DNA of 21,629 nucleotides from Limnospira platensis (GCF_046480435.1 NZ_PKGC01000122.1), one strand, 5' to 3'; shown: positions 1-6,983, counted from the first letter of the stretch. The notes: generated by a model not told the origin, from the sequence alone. Numbers and translations: made by a program.

Positions 1-67
1 GATGAGTGGGACTTAACGGTTGCCCCAGTGTGTCAACCACAAAAACGTAATTTTGGTAATTTGGCAT
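1..67 (-). CDS. iscB: IscB RNA-guided HNH nuclease, N-terminal fragment (left copy, runs off window)
   Basis: Only the first 22 codons lie in the window; the gene continues past position 1. The ATG is at 67-65. The peptide starts MPNYQNYVFVVDTLG and reaches QPLSPTH, the opening of the PLMP domain of IscB, and is identical to the start of the longer copy at 21150. The omega-RNA lies directly upstream (68-314), so the arrangement is the usual one of guide, scaffold and iscB on one transcript. A GGGAG Shine-Dalgarno-like motif sits about 9 nt before the ATG. Whether the rest of this gene is intact cannot be seen. The assignment rests on the right-hand copy, where the RuvC-I motif and the arginine-rich helix are visible. 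Confidence 0.8.
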   Translation of the reverse strand, partial: MPNYQNYVFVVDTLGQPLSPTH

Positions 68-314
68 TTAAGCTATCTCCCAGATGGGGTAATGTTGGCC
101 TCGGTCATGTTAAAGGGGCTTTTTACGTCTAGCTCACTCGAGATTGCCAATCCACTCATCTCGTTCCTTAAAGATAGACGACAGAGCAACAGGCTGGCGT
201 TCACCTGTGGGTGTCATAACCCCATTAACGTAGGTCTAATCCTGGACCTGCATCTTGCAGACTCTGTGAGGAGTAATTTCCGGCAGGAGCCAGAAATTAC
301 CGGATTTTATGCAA
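68..314 (-). ncRNA. omega-RNA (HEARO-type) scaffold of the left IscB
   Basis: This is the structured leader between the predicted guide and the left iscB start. Its 3' part (68-254) is identical to the right copy. A 13-nt block (255-267) is unrelated in sequence but equal in length, and 268-314 is similar with substitutions. The first hairpin after the guide is on minus 300-273: a 12-bp stem that begins GUAAUUUC, closed by a UCCU loop. Differences from the right copy in its upper stem keep pairing at two positions (U-G against C-G, G-C against G-U). Further elements shared with the right copy are an AGGUC/GACCU hairpin and a long-range CGUCUA/UAGACG pairing that encloses a CGAGAU/AUCUCG hairpin. 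IscB omega-RNAs are known to lie immediately upstream of iscB and to carry the guide at their 5' end. The 5' boundary is set by the end of homology between the two copies and may be off by a few bases. Confidence 0.78.
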
Positions 315-334
315 TAGTCTGGTTTCACGATCGC
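315..334 (-). other. Predicted guide segment of the left omega-RNA
   Basis: Homology between the two omega-RNA copies stops at about 314. By the known organisation of IscB loci, the 15-20 nt just 5' of the scaffold act as the guide. Read on the minus strand, this segment ends in CCAGACTAT. The right copy has an unrelated sequence at the equivalent place. The exact length and both boundaries are inference. A short coincidental match (ACT) spans the boundary, so the true junction may lie 1-4 nt further out. Confidence 0.5.
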
Positions 335-419
335 TTAATCACCCCCCAGGAATCCCCGACTATATCCTGGCAAACCATTAGGGGTCGAGAATGGAGTCGC
401 CTCCATTCCCTCCCATTCA

Positions 420-453
420 GAACCGTACATGAGACTTTCACCTCATACGGCTC
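420..453 (-). ncRNA. Group II intron domain V
   Basis: The 34-nt hairpin starts GAGCCGUAUG, has a GAAA-type tetraloop and ends GUACGGUUC. It contains the AGC catalytic triad near its 5' end and matches the bacterial group II consensus closely. The ORF stop codon (TAG, 456-454) directly abuts it. Domain V is the most constrained part of the ribozyme; its intactness suggests that the catalytic core is still functional or only recently mobile. Confidence 0.93.
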
Positions 454-1092
454 CTAGTCTGACTGCTCCATTGTTAAGGATACAGCTCTGGCATTGTCAA
501 GTGCCGTTTTATCATCGCGGGTGTGGCGGTGTAGTAGTTGAAGGTTTTTGTATTCATCCTTTCCGCTTTGGCTTCGAGGTACAATGTGGTCTACTTCAAC
601 TATATCTGTTGGTGCGAAATACAATCCACACCATTTACACTTGCCTTTTTGCTTTTTGAGTAGTTTTGCTACCCTGTTAGGCGTGTCGATTGCTTGTCCT
701 TTTCTGGTTGCCCAGTAAGTCCAGTTTCCGTCGTAGGGTGTTGCATCGGGGCGTATTGGGGTGTGTCTGACCAATGGAGTCCAGTTATGTTTCCATAGTT
801 GGAATCCATCTTTAGTTTGGAATAACCAAGATTCATGCCTTTCTTTCGCATTACTAAGTCTAACCGTTCCATGTCTGAAATAGTTTGTTAGCTTTTCGTG
901 GTTTGCCTTTCCGCATCTTGATACTGTCCATGCCCGTAACATTAGCCAGGTTATATGGTCTAGCTTAACGAAGGTCTCTGATGAGACGACCCCTGAATAG
1001 TAATTTGACCATCCCCGAATAATTGGGTTTAGTTTGCTTATCAGGGCTGATTGAGGTGCTGTTTTAATTTGTTTTATTACACCTTTAATCAC
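454..1092 (-). pseudogene. Group II intron maturase remnant: domain X plus HNH, reverse transcriptase missing
   Basis: The 212-codon frame opens at a GTG and has an in-frame TAA just upstream, so there is no N-terminal reverse transcriptase in any continuous frame. Residues about 10-60 match the maturase-specific domain X of LtrA-type proteins (SKLNPIIRGWSNYYSG, then FVKLDHITWLMLRAW). Residues about 65-135 hold the linker typical of cyanobacterial intron proteins (RHESWLF, NWTPLVRH, DGNWTYWATR). Residues about 150-196 are an HNH module: CKWC at 152-155, VDHIVPRS at about 167-174, and NLQLLHRH at 183-190. Relatives usually have HRHC here; this copy has HRHT (T191), so the second metal-binding knuckle seems damaged. 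The normal protein would be about 550-600 residues. It may be an untranslated remnant or a small maturase/HNH peptide, but the GTG is unlikely to be an ancestral start. Confidence 0.85.
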
Positions 1093-1620
1093 TTCTTATA
1101 TGGGCATTCCATCTTTAGATTTGTCCTCAGAACCGGGGTACTTTTAAAGGTCTGTGTAGGTAGTGCAACAAGACTCCTACTTTTCCCCTTACTCTTTTAA
1201 GCGCAGCGTATCAACCTATTTCGCTACTTAATTAGTTCTGATGGTTCAAGCCGGACATTCGGTCTCCCTAATCATGGATGGTTGGCAGTGGTCGCATCTG
1301 GTAGTAGGTTCTACTTCACGCCTTCCGTTCCCCGCTTCAATCTGACGGGGTGTGATTCCTGAAACTGGGGGTGGCTATCGCCGTTACTCTTTCCCACAAT
1401 CTCCCAAGTGGTTTTAATCCTCCGTGTTATATAGTTGAGTATTGCGATTTTCTTTGTGGAATTAACCTTGAGTTCCCTGCCTTGCTTTCGCTTTGGGACA
1501 TATAAACAGTTATAGGGATGGTCAGGAGTGCGCTCCTTATATTCAAACAAGGGGTTGAAATCCACTCCAGGCAGTTATTTCGGGCATTGCAGCCCTATTT
1601 GATGCCTGAACGTCTCGCAC

Positions 1621-1876
1621 TGTTACCATAATTATAACCTTTAGATGGTAGCTAACTAAAGATTTTCCTGAGAAATTCGCCGATCGCTTTTCAGCCCTAG
1701 GGTGGTCAAGTTCACCTACCTAATAGTAAATCCTAGGTTAGACGTTGGACGTGGGGAATAGCCAACATCAGGGTCTTCCGCTCGCTTTGTGAGACGACAT
1801 AGATCTACAGATTTTCCGGACAACTACTTCCACCGAGTAGGGTGGCATCGATCCTGATGATAATGCTTAGACGGCA
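1621..1876. other. Spacer between the group II intron and the histidine kinase; no gene seen
   Basis: This 256-bp stretch contains the 5' exon side of the intron (IBS1 and IBS2 at 1621-1634) and the sequence downstream of the kinase stop codon. There are a few short inverted repeats (for example CTTTAG/CTAAAG around 1640-1662 and CCCTAGGG near 1697), but none has a U-tract that would make a convincing terminator. I see no coding frame or RNA gene. Confidence 0.6.
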
Positions 1877-2182
1877 TCAGTTTGCGGATAGCAGGGCATC
1901 TTCAGAAGAATTTAGGAGATCTTGAATCGTCATGGTTAACTGTTTTAATCTCACTGGTTTACTCAAGTATTCATTAGCCCCCGCTAGTAAACAGGCCTTC
2001 CGATCGCTTTCCATGGCCAAAGCCGTTAAGGCAATGATGGGCGTTGTCGCTAACTCTGGAATCTCCCGAATCCGTTTCATCGCCTCTAGTCCATCCATTC
2101 CTGGCATTTGAATATCCATCAATATCAAATCAGGAGATAAAGCCACAGCCTGATTAATTGCCTCCTGACCATTTTTCGCCAA
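1877..2182 (-). CDS. Kinase fragment 8: C-terminal receiver domain
   Basis: The fragment holds LILMDIQMPGMDGLEAMKRI (phosphoacceptor Asp codon 2116-2114), TTPIIALTALAM (conserved Thr) and the conserved Lys in YLSKPVR. The first beta strand and acidic pocket (LLLAEDNEANIS) lie upstream in another frame at about 2265-2230, so a frameshift near 2195 splits the receiver. It ends at a TAA, apparently the true C-terminus of the hybrid kinase. The ATG at 2182 is internal; read alone this would be a receiver without its acidic pocket. Confidence 0.7.
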   Translation of the reverse strand: MAKNGQEAINQAVALSPDLILMDIQMPGMDGLEAMKRIREIPELATTPIIALTALAMESDRKACLLAGANEYLSKPVRLKQLTMTIQDLLNSSEDALLSAN

Positions 2183-2301
2183 CTCCGCTACGGTAGCCTT
2201 TCGCGGTTAAATAGCTGGAAATCGTGCTGATATTCGCTTCATTATCTTCCGCTAAAAGCAGCAAAGGCGCTGCATTTGGGGTTGATGGCAGTGCCACATC
2301 A

Positions 2302-3426
2302 TTAGGGTTTAAATCTCTGATCAGAGTCCATCCGTTGGGGAATCATCACAGAAGCCTGATAGGGTAAATCGATACTAAAACAACTACCCAGCAATACTTC
2401 ACTGGTTAAACCCACCCGACCGCCATGCAATTCTACAATTTGTTTTGTCAAGGCCAAACCCAAGCCAGTTCCTTGATATTGGCGATTCAAGGCGCTGTCA
2501 ATTTGCATAAACGGTTGAAACAGCTTCTTGATATTTTCTGGGCTGATACCAATGCCAGTATCTCTCACGGAAAACCGGAGATATGGGCTTTCTCCCTCGG
2601 CTTCTCTTGGTTGGGGCAATATCACTTCTAAGGTGATGCTTCCCCCTTCTGGGGTAAATTTAACCGCATTATTGAGCAGATTAATTAATACTTGACGGAT
2701 CCGGCGTTCATCGAGTATAATATCAGGCAATTTTAACGGCAGATTAACCGAGAGTTGAATCCGTTTTTTCAGGGCTTGCTGTTTGATGAAGGCGATACTG
2801 GATTTACACAGAGGCGCGATCGCCGTGGGGGAACATTCTAACTCTACCTGACCCGATTCTATCTTCGCCACATCTAAGATATCATTAATCAAAGCCAGCA
2901 GGTGAGAGGCGCTCCGTTCCACGGTTTGCAGGGCTTTCAGTTGTCTGTCATTCACGGGACCGAACACCTCCTCCTGTAGCCCTTCCGTCATGCCTAAAAT
3001 GGCATTGAGGGGGGTGCGGAGTTCATGGCTCATATTAGCCAGAAACTCATCCTTGAGACGCTTCGCGCGGATTAGTTCCTCATTGCGTTGAGTAAGCTGT
3101 TGTTGCGCCTGTTGACGTTCTCTGAGTTCCTGTTGCAACTGCTCAAACAGATTAGACTGTTGAATAGCGATCGCCAACTGGAACGAGAATTGCTGCGCCA
3201 AATCAATATCCGACTGTTCCCAATGGCGGGGGCCGTCACATTGATGAATGCACAACAGTCCCCATAAGACATCTTGACAGATAATCGGTATCACTAAGTT
3301 AGCCCGCACCTGAAACTGAGATAAAATATCTACATGGCAGTTTTCGAGCGCCGTCGTGGTGGATATCATCCGCCACATGCGGAACGTCCTTGAGCGTAGA
3401 GACTGGCATAGTTTTCCCCAAAACAA
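2302..3426 (-). CDS. Kinase fragment 7: end of GAF2, HisKA and HATPase domains
   Basis: From about residue 25 the frame reads LENCHVDILSQFQVRANLVI and LWGLLCIHQC, the C-terminal half of a bilin-type GAF with the Cys-His pair (Cys codon 3339-3337). A coiled coil follows (QQELRERQQAQQQLTQRNEE). HisKA carries the phosphoacceptor in NMSHELRTPLNAILG (His codon 3027-3025). The HATPase shows the N box (VLINLLNNAVKFTPEGG), G1 (RDTGIGISPENIKKLFQPF) and G2 (GTGLGLALTKQIVELHGG). The kinase core is complete and looks catalytically competent. Residues before about 20 are a shadow produced by a frameshift near 3365. A short linker then leads to the receiver. Confidence 0.72.
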   Translation of the reverse strand: MFWGKLCQSLRSRTFRMWRMISTTTALENCHVDILSQFQVRANLVIPIICQDVLWGLLCIHQCDGPRHWEQSDIDLAQQFSFQLAIAIQQSNLFEQLQQELRERQQAQQQLTQRNEELIRAKRLKDEFLANMSHELRTPLNAILGMTEGLQEEVFGPVNDRQLKALQTVERSASHLLALINDILDVAKIESGQVELECSPTAIAPLCKSSIAFIKQQALKKRIQLSVNLPLKLPDIILDERRIRQVLINLLNNAVKFTPEGGSITLEVILPQPREAEGESPYLRFSVRDTGIGISPENIKKLFQPFMQIDSALNRQYQGTGLGLALTKQIVELHGGRVGLTSEVLLGSCFSIDLPYQASVMIPQRMDSDQRFKP

Positions 3427-3487
3427 TGGTCATGGACGGGGATAGCCAGCACAAGCGGGGAAGTCATTAACCACTGACTCCGCCACT

Positions 3488-3910
3488 TTACGAGCCGTCG
3501 TCATAGCCAGAGTCGGGGTAAAATTTGAAAATACCCACCCTTGCCCCTTGCAGACAGTTGCAAATCTCTCGAGAGGCGGTGTCAAAAATGGTGGGTAAAT
3601 CCAGGGATTGACTGATGCGTTGATTCGTCTCCCGCAAGAGCCGTTCTCGTTGCGCTTGCTGCTCAATGGTTTGTTCGGCTTTTTTGCGATCGCTAATATC
3701 CGTATGAGTGCCGATAAACCGCAGTGGTCGTCCCTCAGCATCCCGTTCCACCATGCGCCCTTGGGCTAAAATCCAGCGATAGGAGCCATCTTTACAGCGC
3801 AGACGATGTTCATGGCGATACAACTCCGTTTTTCCTTGAATATGTCGCTCCACGTCCTGGTAAACTTGGGCTAAGTCGTCAGGATGAACCCGACTTTGCC
3901 ACTCCGTCAA
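3488..3910 (-). CDS. Kinase fragment 6: end of PAS5 and start of GAF2
   Basis: The reading LTEWQSRVHPDDLAQVYQDV, CKDGSYRWILAQGRMVERDA and RFIGTHTDISDRKKAE completes PAS5. After a short helix, SLDLPTIFDTASREIC and GARVGIFKFYPDSGYDDG open the second GAF domain, a typical start for cyanobacteriochrome-like GAFs. The reading breaks at a stop (3488) and resumes in neighbouring frames as AESVVNDFP and then VLAIPVHDHCFGENYASLY. Confidence 0.6.
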   Translation of the reverse strand: MTEWQSRVHPDDLAQVYQDVERHIQGKTELYRHEHRLRCKDGSYRWILAQGRMVERDAEGRPLRFIGTHTDISDRKKAEQTIEQQAQRERLLRETNQRISQSLDLPTIFDTASREICNCLQGARVGIFKFYPDSGYDDGS

Positions 3911-3917
3911 CCGGTTC

Positions 3918-5390
3918 TCAATTCTCTAGCTCCTGATAACCCAGCATGGATTTCCATTGTTTATTGAACCAAAGTTCCCCCGTCTGCATCTTCCAATCCC
4001 AGAGTCCTGTATTCGCCGAAGCCAGACCCAGTTCTAAGCGCAGTTTACTTTCTTGCAGAGCCTGTTCTGCTTTGGTGCGTTCGGTCAGTGCCGCTTTCTG
4101 GGCGCTAATATCCACCACTACACAAACAGAACTCTCATCAGTTTGAGATAACATCGCCACCCCAATTAACACAAACACCAAATGTCCATCTTGATGCCGA
4201 TAAGCCTTTTCAAAGGGGTGAATAAATCCAGATTGACGTAGATGTTCGATCACCTGTACATCTTGTTCTCGATAGTCAGGGGGTGTGATTTCTGCCCAGT
4301 TGATTAAACCCATAGGCCGCCCTGCGCGGCTATAGCCCAACATCTCTAAAAAGCGATCATTAGCCTCGATGATGTCTCCGGCAAAATTGGTAAACATCAT
4401 CCCCACTACGTTGGAGTCAAACACCCGCCGAAAACGAGTTTCACTGGCTTGTAAGGCGGCTTCAGCTTGGCGGATGTCGGTGATATCTAAATTCACCCCA
4501 ATCATGCTGATGGGCTGACCCGCTTCATCCCGGACAACTAACCCAGAGGCTTTAATATAGTGGAGGCTGCCATCGGGATGCAGGACGCGAAATTCGGTGT
4601 TATAGTCGGCTTCTCCTAAAATGGCTTTCTGGAGGAGGTCTGCGGCGGCTTGGCGATCGTCGGGATGAACGCCATGAGACCAAACCTCGTAAGCTACCAC
4701 AGATTCTGGATACGACGAGTATGATGAATTATCAACCCCATAGAGGGCATACATCTGCTCATCCCAAGTAATTTGATTTTGGCGAAGATCCCAATCCCAA
4801 AAGCCGATGTTTCCCGAAGATAAGGCAATTTTGAGCCGTTGGGAGAGTTGGAAAATTTCCGCCTCGGCTTGTTTGCGTTTGGTCATATCCCGGGCGACCC
4901 AAATCACCCGACGATCGCCCATGGGAGAAATACTCGCTTCAAAATATATGCGGCGATCCTCCAGGTCGATTTGATACTCAAACGACACGGTTTTTCCGGT
5001 GGTTAAGGCTTCCCGAATCGGCAGTAGAGTGCGGGATTCGGCCTCGTCTTGAAATAGACAATCGAGGGTTTGATCGAGAATCTCGGTGGCTTGGGGCTCG
5101 AGTATTTGGTGGCGGGTGGGCATCACTCGCACTTCATCGCGATCGCTTTCAATGATTAAAACCAAATCCCCCATGGCTTCAAAGACGCTGCGTAACTCGG
5201 TTTCACTGCTGCGTAGTTTTTCCTCAAAGGCGGCGCGAAAGCGTATATCCCGGAATATCCCTTGCACTATATGGGTCTGGCCCACTTTAATCAGGCTTCC
5301 TGAGATATCAACGGGAATTTCTGAGCCATCGGCCCTCAGAATCCGGGTATCCAACACCCAAAGCTGTTTTTCCTCAATAATCCGCGACAA
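3918..5390 (-). CDS. Kinase fragment 5: array of PAS domains
   Basis: This 490-codon open stretch starts in the end of PAS1 (ADGSEIPVDISGSLIKVG, then IVQGIFRDI). PAS2 is at about 70-175 (LRSVFEAMGDLVLIIES; ending WVARDMTKRKQAEAE). PAS3 is at about 185-310 (GNIGFWDWDLRQNQITWDEQ; HPDGSLHYIKASG; MIGVNLDITD). PAS4 is at about 318-440 (FRRVFDSNVVGMMFTNFAGD; CVVVDISAQK). PAS5 starts at about 455 (LGLASANTGLWDWKMQTGEL) and is cut at the stop. At the break the DNA reads GAGCTAGAG, then an extra 7 nt (AATTGAG), then AACCGGTTGACG; without the 7 nt the reading continues ELENRLTEWQSRVHPDD. The ATG at 5390 is internal to the parent gene and not a true start. Confidence 0.65.
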   Translation of the reverse strand: MSRIIEEKQLWVLDTRILRADGSEIPVDISGSLIKVGQTHIVQGIFRDIRFRAAFEEKLRSSETELRSVFEAMGDLVLIIESDRDEVRVMPTRHQILEPQATEILDQTLDCLFQDEAESRTLLPIREALTTGKTVSFEYQIDLEDRRIYFEASISPMGDRRVIWVARDMTKRKQAEAEIFQLSQRLKIALSSGNIGFWDWDLRQNQITWDEQMYALYGVDNSSYSSYPESVVAYEVWSHGVHPDDRQAAADLLQKAILGEADYNTEFRVLHPDGSLHYIKASGLVVRDEAGQPISMIGVNLDITDIRQAEAALQASETRFRRVFDSNVVGMMFTNFAGDIIEANDRFLEMLGYSRAGRPMGLINWAEITPPDYREQDVQVIEHLRQSGFIHPFEKAYRHQDGHLVFVLIGVAMLSQTDESSVCVVVDISAQKAALTERTKAEQALQESKLRLELGLASANTGLWDWKMQTGELWFNKQWKSMLGYQELEN

Positions 5391-5462
5391 ACGGCGTTCA
5401 ATGCGGTCTAATTCCGCATCGGGGATGGAGTTGGCTGATATGTAGGGGCGATCGCTCTAGGC

Positions 5463-6150
5463 TCAGTCCGCTGAACTCCGATACGGGAGTAGCCGAAAGC
5501 GGTACTCGGCGGCAGCGTTGGCTTCGATCAGGTAGCCTTCAGGGGTGGCTAGGAGAATGGCATCACTGGCTCCTTCCATGAGGCCACGATAGCCCGCGAT
5601 CCGAGCCTGCAGGTCGGCGGTGCGTTGCTCGACTCGGGTTTCGAGTTCAGTATTTAAGGATGCTAGGGCTAGTTGAGCCTTTTGGCGCTGGCTAATCTCG
5701 TTCTGGAGTTGTTCATGTTGCGTGGCTTGTTTGAGGGCGATCGCCAATTGGATCGAGAGAGCCTGCAAGAGTTGGATTTCCCCGGTTTGCCAATCTCGCG
5801 GCTGATCTTGGTGACTGGCGATCATCAACCCCCAGAGGCGATCGTCTACCACAAGCGGCACCATCAGCTTTGCGCTTGAATCAAAGCTCAATAAGAAGCG
5901 GATGATGGCACTCTTTCTTCATGGACTCATCATAAATATCTCGCACCACCCGCACGCGACCTTGGCGATAGGGTTCGATCCACTCTCGANGGGTCATTGG
6001 CTTGACTGTGCAGCACCGAACGACCACCGGCCATAATCGATTCGGCAATGACGGAACCGCTCAAATCGTCTTCAAACTTGTAGATAATCACGCGATGCCC
6101 GATCAACACCTGCCGCACTTCATCCCAGAGCCTCTGGAGAATAGTGGCTA
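5463..6150 (-). CDS. Kinase fragment 4: GAF1, coiled coil and start of PAS1 (frameshifts at 5990 and about 5885)
   Basis: GAF1 begins LATILQRLWDEVRQVLIGHR and continues VIIYKFEDDLSGSVIAES. After the n at 5990 is removed it continues REWIEPYRQGRVRVVRDIYD, then ECHHPLLIEL. The domain ends KLMVPLVVDDRLWGLMIA. The phytochrome-type Cys-His is present, but the DXCF cysteine position reads DPR, so a bilin role for this GAF is doubtful. A helical linker (QLQNEISQRQKAQ, LETRVEQRTADLQ) leads into a PAS domain (GLMEGASDAILLATPEGYLI) that breaks near 5515. Confidence 0.6.
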
Positions 6151-6729
6151 AGTCCTCTTAATTGCGAATGGTTGTGGAAATATTCGCGACTCAGGCGATC
6201 GCGCTGGGCCTGAGTTTGAATCCGCTGAGTTTGTGCCGCCACCTCCTCTTGTAGTTCCTGGTTGCGACGTTCCCACAACGCCAGTTTTAAGGCGTATAGG
6301 CGGTTGACTTTTTGTTTGAGGTTTTCTGCCAAATTATAGATTTCAATGGGGTTAAACGCCCGTAGAAGGGTTGTTTGGGTGACGATTCCCACTAGGTTAC
6401 CCCGTTCTCCAGTGACCACCACCCGCCGAATCCGCCGTTCCTCCATCTGTTGCTGGGCTGCCCACAGAAACTCATCTCCTTGCACTGTAAACAGGGGAGA
6501 ACTCATCCGATCTTGGGCGCTGGTTTCCCTGATACGGCGCACCACCCCCCGACTGGAATTGCACAATATCCCGCGGCTTGTGATGATTCCCACAGGACGC
6601 TCTATGGGTGGGTTGTCGGCCGGATCGAACGGGCGTGATAATCACGCAACTGACTCGGTTTTGGGTCAATAACTGAGCAATATCTAGCTCTTTGCGATCG
6701 CTTTGTGATGTCACCACGTCCTGAGCCAT
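6120..6729 (-). CDS. Kinase fragment 3: CBS3, CBS4 and coiled-coil linker (several frameshifts)
   Basis: From ATG 6729 the frame reads MAQDVVTSQSDRKELDIAQL and NRVSCVIITP (CBS3). The frame then alternates near 6600, 6575 and 6545, the last beside a run of six C. CBS4 continues as RMSSPLFTVQGDEFLWAAQ and GNLVGIVTQTTLLRAF. A long hydrophilic helix with an EEVAAQTQRIQTQAQRDR heptad-like pattern follows and leads to GAF1. Near 6195 the expected reading changes to VANISTTIRN and meets an in-frame TAA (6160-6158), the one apparent nonsense change in the gene. Confidence 0.6.
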
Positions 6730-6983
6730 TACGTACCCACTGACCGCAACCGCATCAAGTCCACCGGACTCTTCAGCCTTTGTAGGCTTTCGTGGCTAAT
6801 CAAACCGAGCAGGCTGCAGTGGTCATCGACAATGGGTAAATGGCGCAAGCCACGCTTTTGCAGAAAGTCAATGATCGCAAAAATATCAGTTAGTTCCGAC
6901 TGCTGTAGGGTGATAACCGGTTGGCTCATTACCTCGCCTACCAACAAACTTTGTAGGGGTTGCTGTTGGGCGGCTAGACGCAC
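6729..6983 (-). CDS. Kinase fragment 2: end of CBS1 and CBS2
   Basis: The segment contains VGEVMSQPVITLQQSELTDI and RGLRHLPIVDDHCSLLGLIS, a complete second CBS motif. The upstream part of the same frame holds the end of CBS1 (VGIVTERDIVRL). It ends in a TAATG stop/start overlap with the next fragment. CBS3 starts at that ATG and the chain is otherwise continuous, so a frameshift is more likely than real translational coupling. Confidence 0.6.
   Translation of the reverse strand: MRLAAQQQPLQSLLVGEVMSQPVITLQQSELTDIFAIIDFLQKRGLRHLPIVDDHCSLLGLISHESLQRLKSPVDLMRLRSVGT

Larger units (their letters stand above)
1..314. repeat. Left arm of a long inverted repeat (omega-RNA and start of iscB)
   Basis: Positions 1-254 are the exact reverse complement of 20963-21216, and 255-314 is a diverged continuation matching 20903-20962 with no length change. 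Every pair of positions sums to 21217. The repeat very likely continues leftwards through iscB outside the window, because identity is still perfect at base 1. It arises from two iscB/omega-RNA insertions in opposite orientation, not from ordinary transposon terminal repeats. Confidence 0.93.
377..1620 (-). mobile_element. Group II intron, internally deleted (ribozyme core retained, RT lost)
   Basis: On the minus strand the element begins GUGCGAGACG at 1620, the canonical group II 5' end. It ends with a textbook 34-nt domain V (453-420) and a domain VI hairpin (about 414-381) that carries a UCGA stretch where the branch-point A is expected. The 3' splice site is placed after ...CCCCUAAU at 377. 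Exon pairings support both ends: 5' exon GTAACA (1626-1621, IBS1) pairs with TGTTGC (1170-1165, EBS1), and TAATTA (1634-1629, IBS2) pairs with TAATTA (1234-1229, EBS2). Domains I-III occupy about 1620-1110. The remaining ORF lacks the reverse transcriptase, so the length is about 1.24 kb, against roughly 2.4 kb or more for an ORF-bearing relative. It could splice or move only with help from a complete maturase elsewhere. The exact 3' end may differ by 1-3 nt. Confidence 0.85.

Noticed and set aside
355..376. CCAGGA/TCCTGG inverted repeat just after the intron 3' end as a terminator target
   Set aside because: The 6-bp stem has a 13-nt loop and no U-tract, so neither a terminator nor a class C intron target is supported.
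20..457. 145-codon plus-strand frame, and a matching minus-strand frame at 20841-21197
   Set aside because: Both lie antisense to the omega-RNA and the start of iscB. Their shared peptide exists only because the RNA locus is repeated; there is no ribosome-binding site or known domain.
1311..1565. 84-codon minus-strand frame inside the group II intron
   Set aside because: It covers ribozyme domain I, shows no reverse transcriptase motif, and is best read as structural RNA.
6727..6731. TAATG stop/start overlap as translational coupling between two CBS proteins
   Set aside because: The CBS series is continuous across it and many other frameshifts occur in the same gene, so an indel is the simpler explanation.
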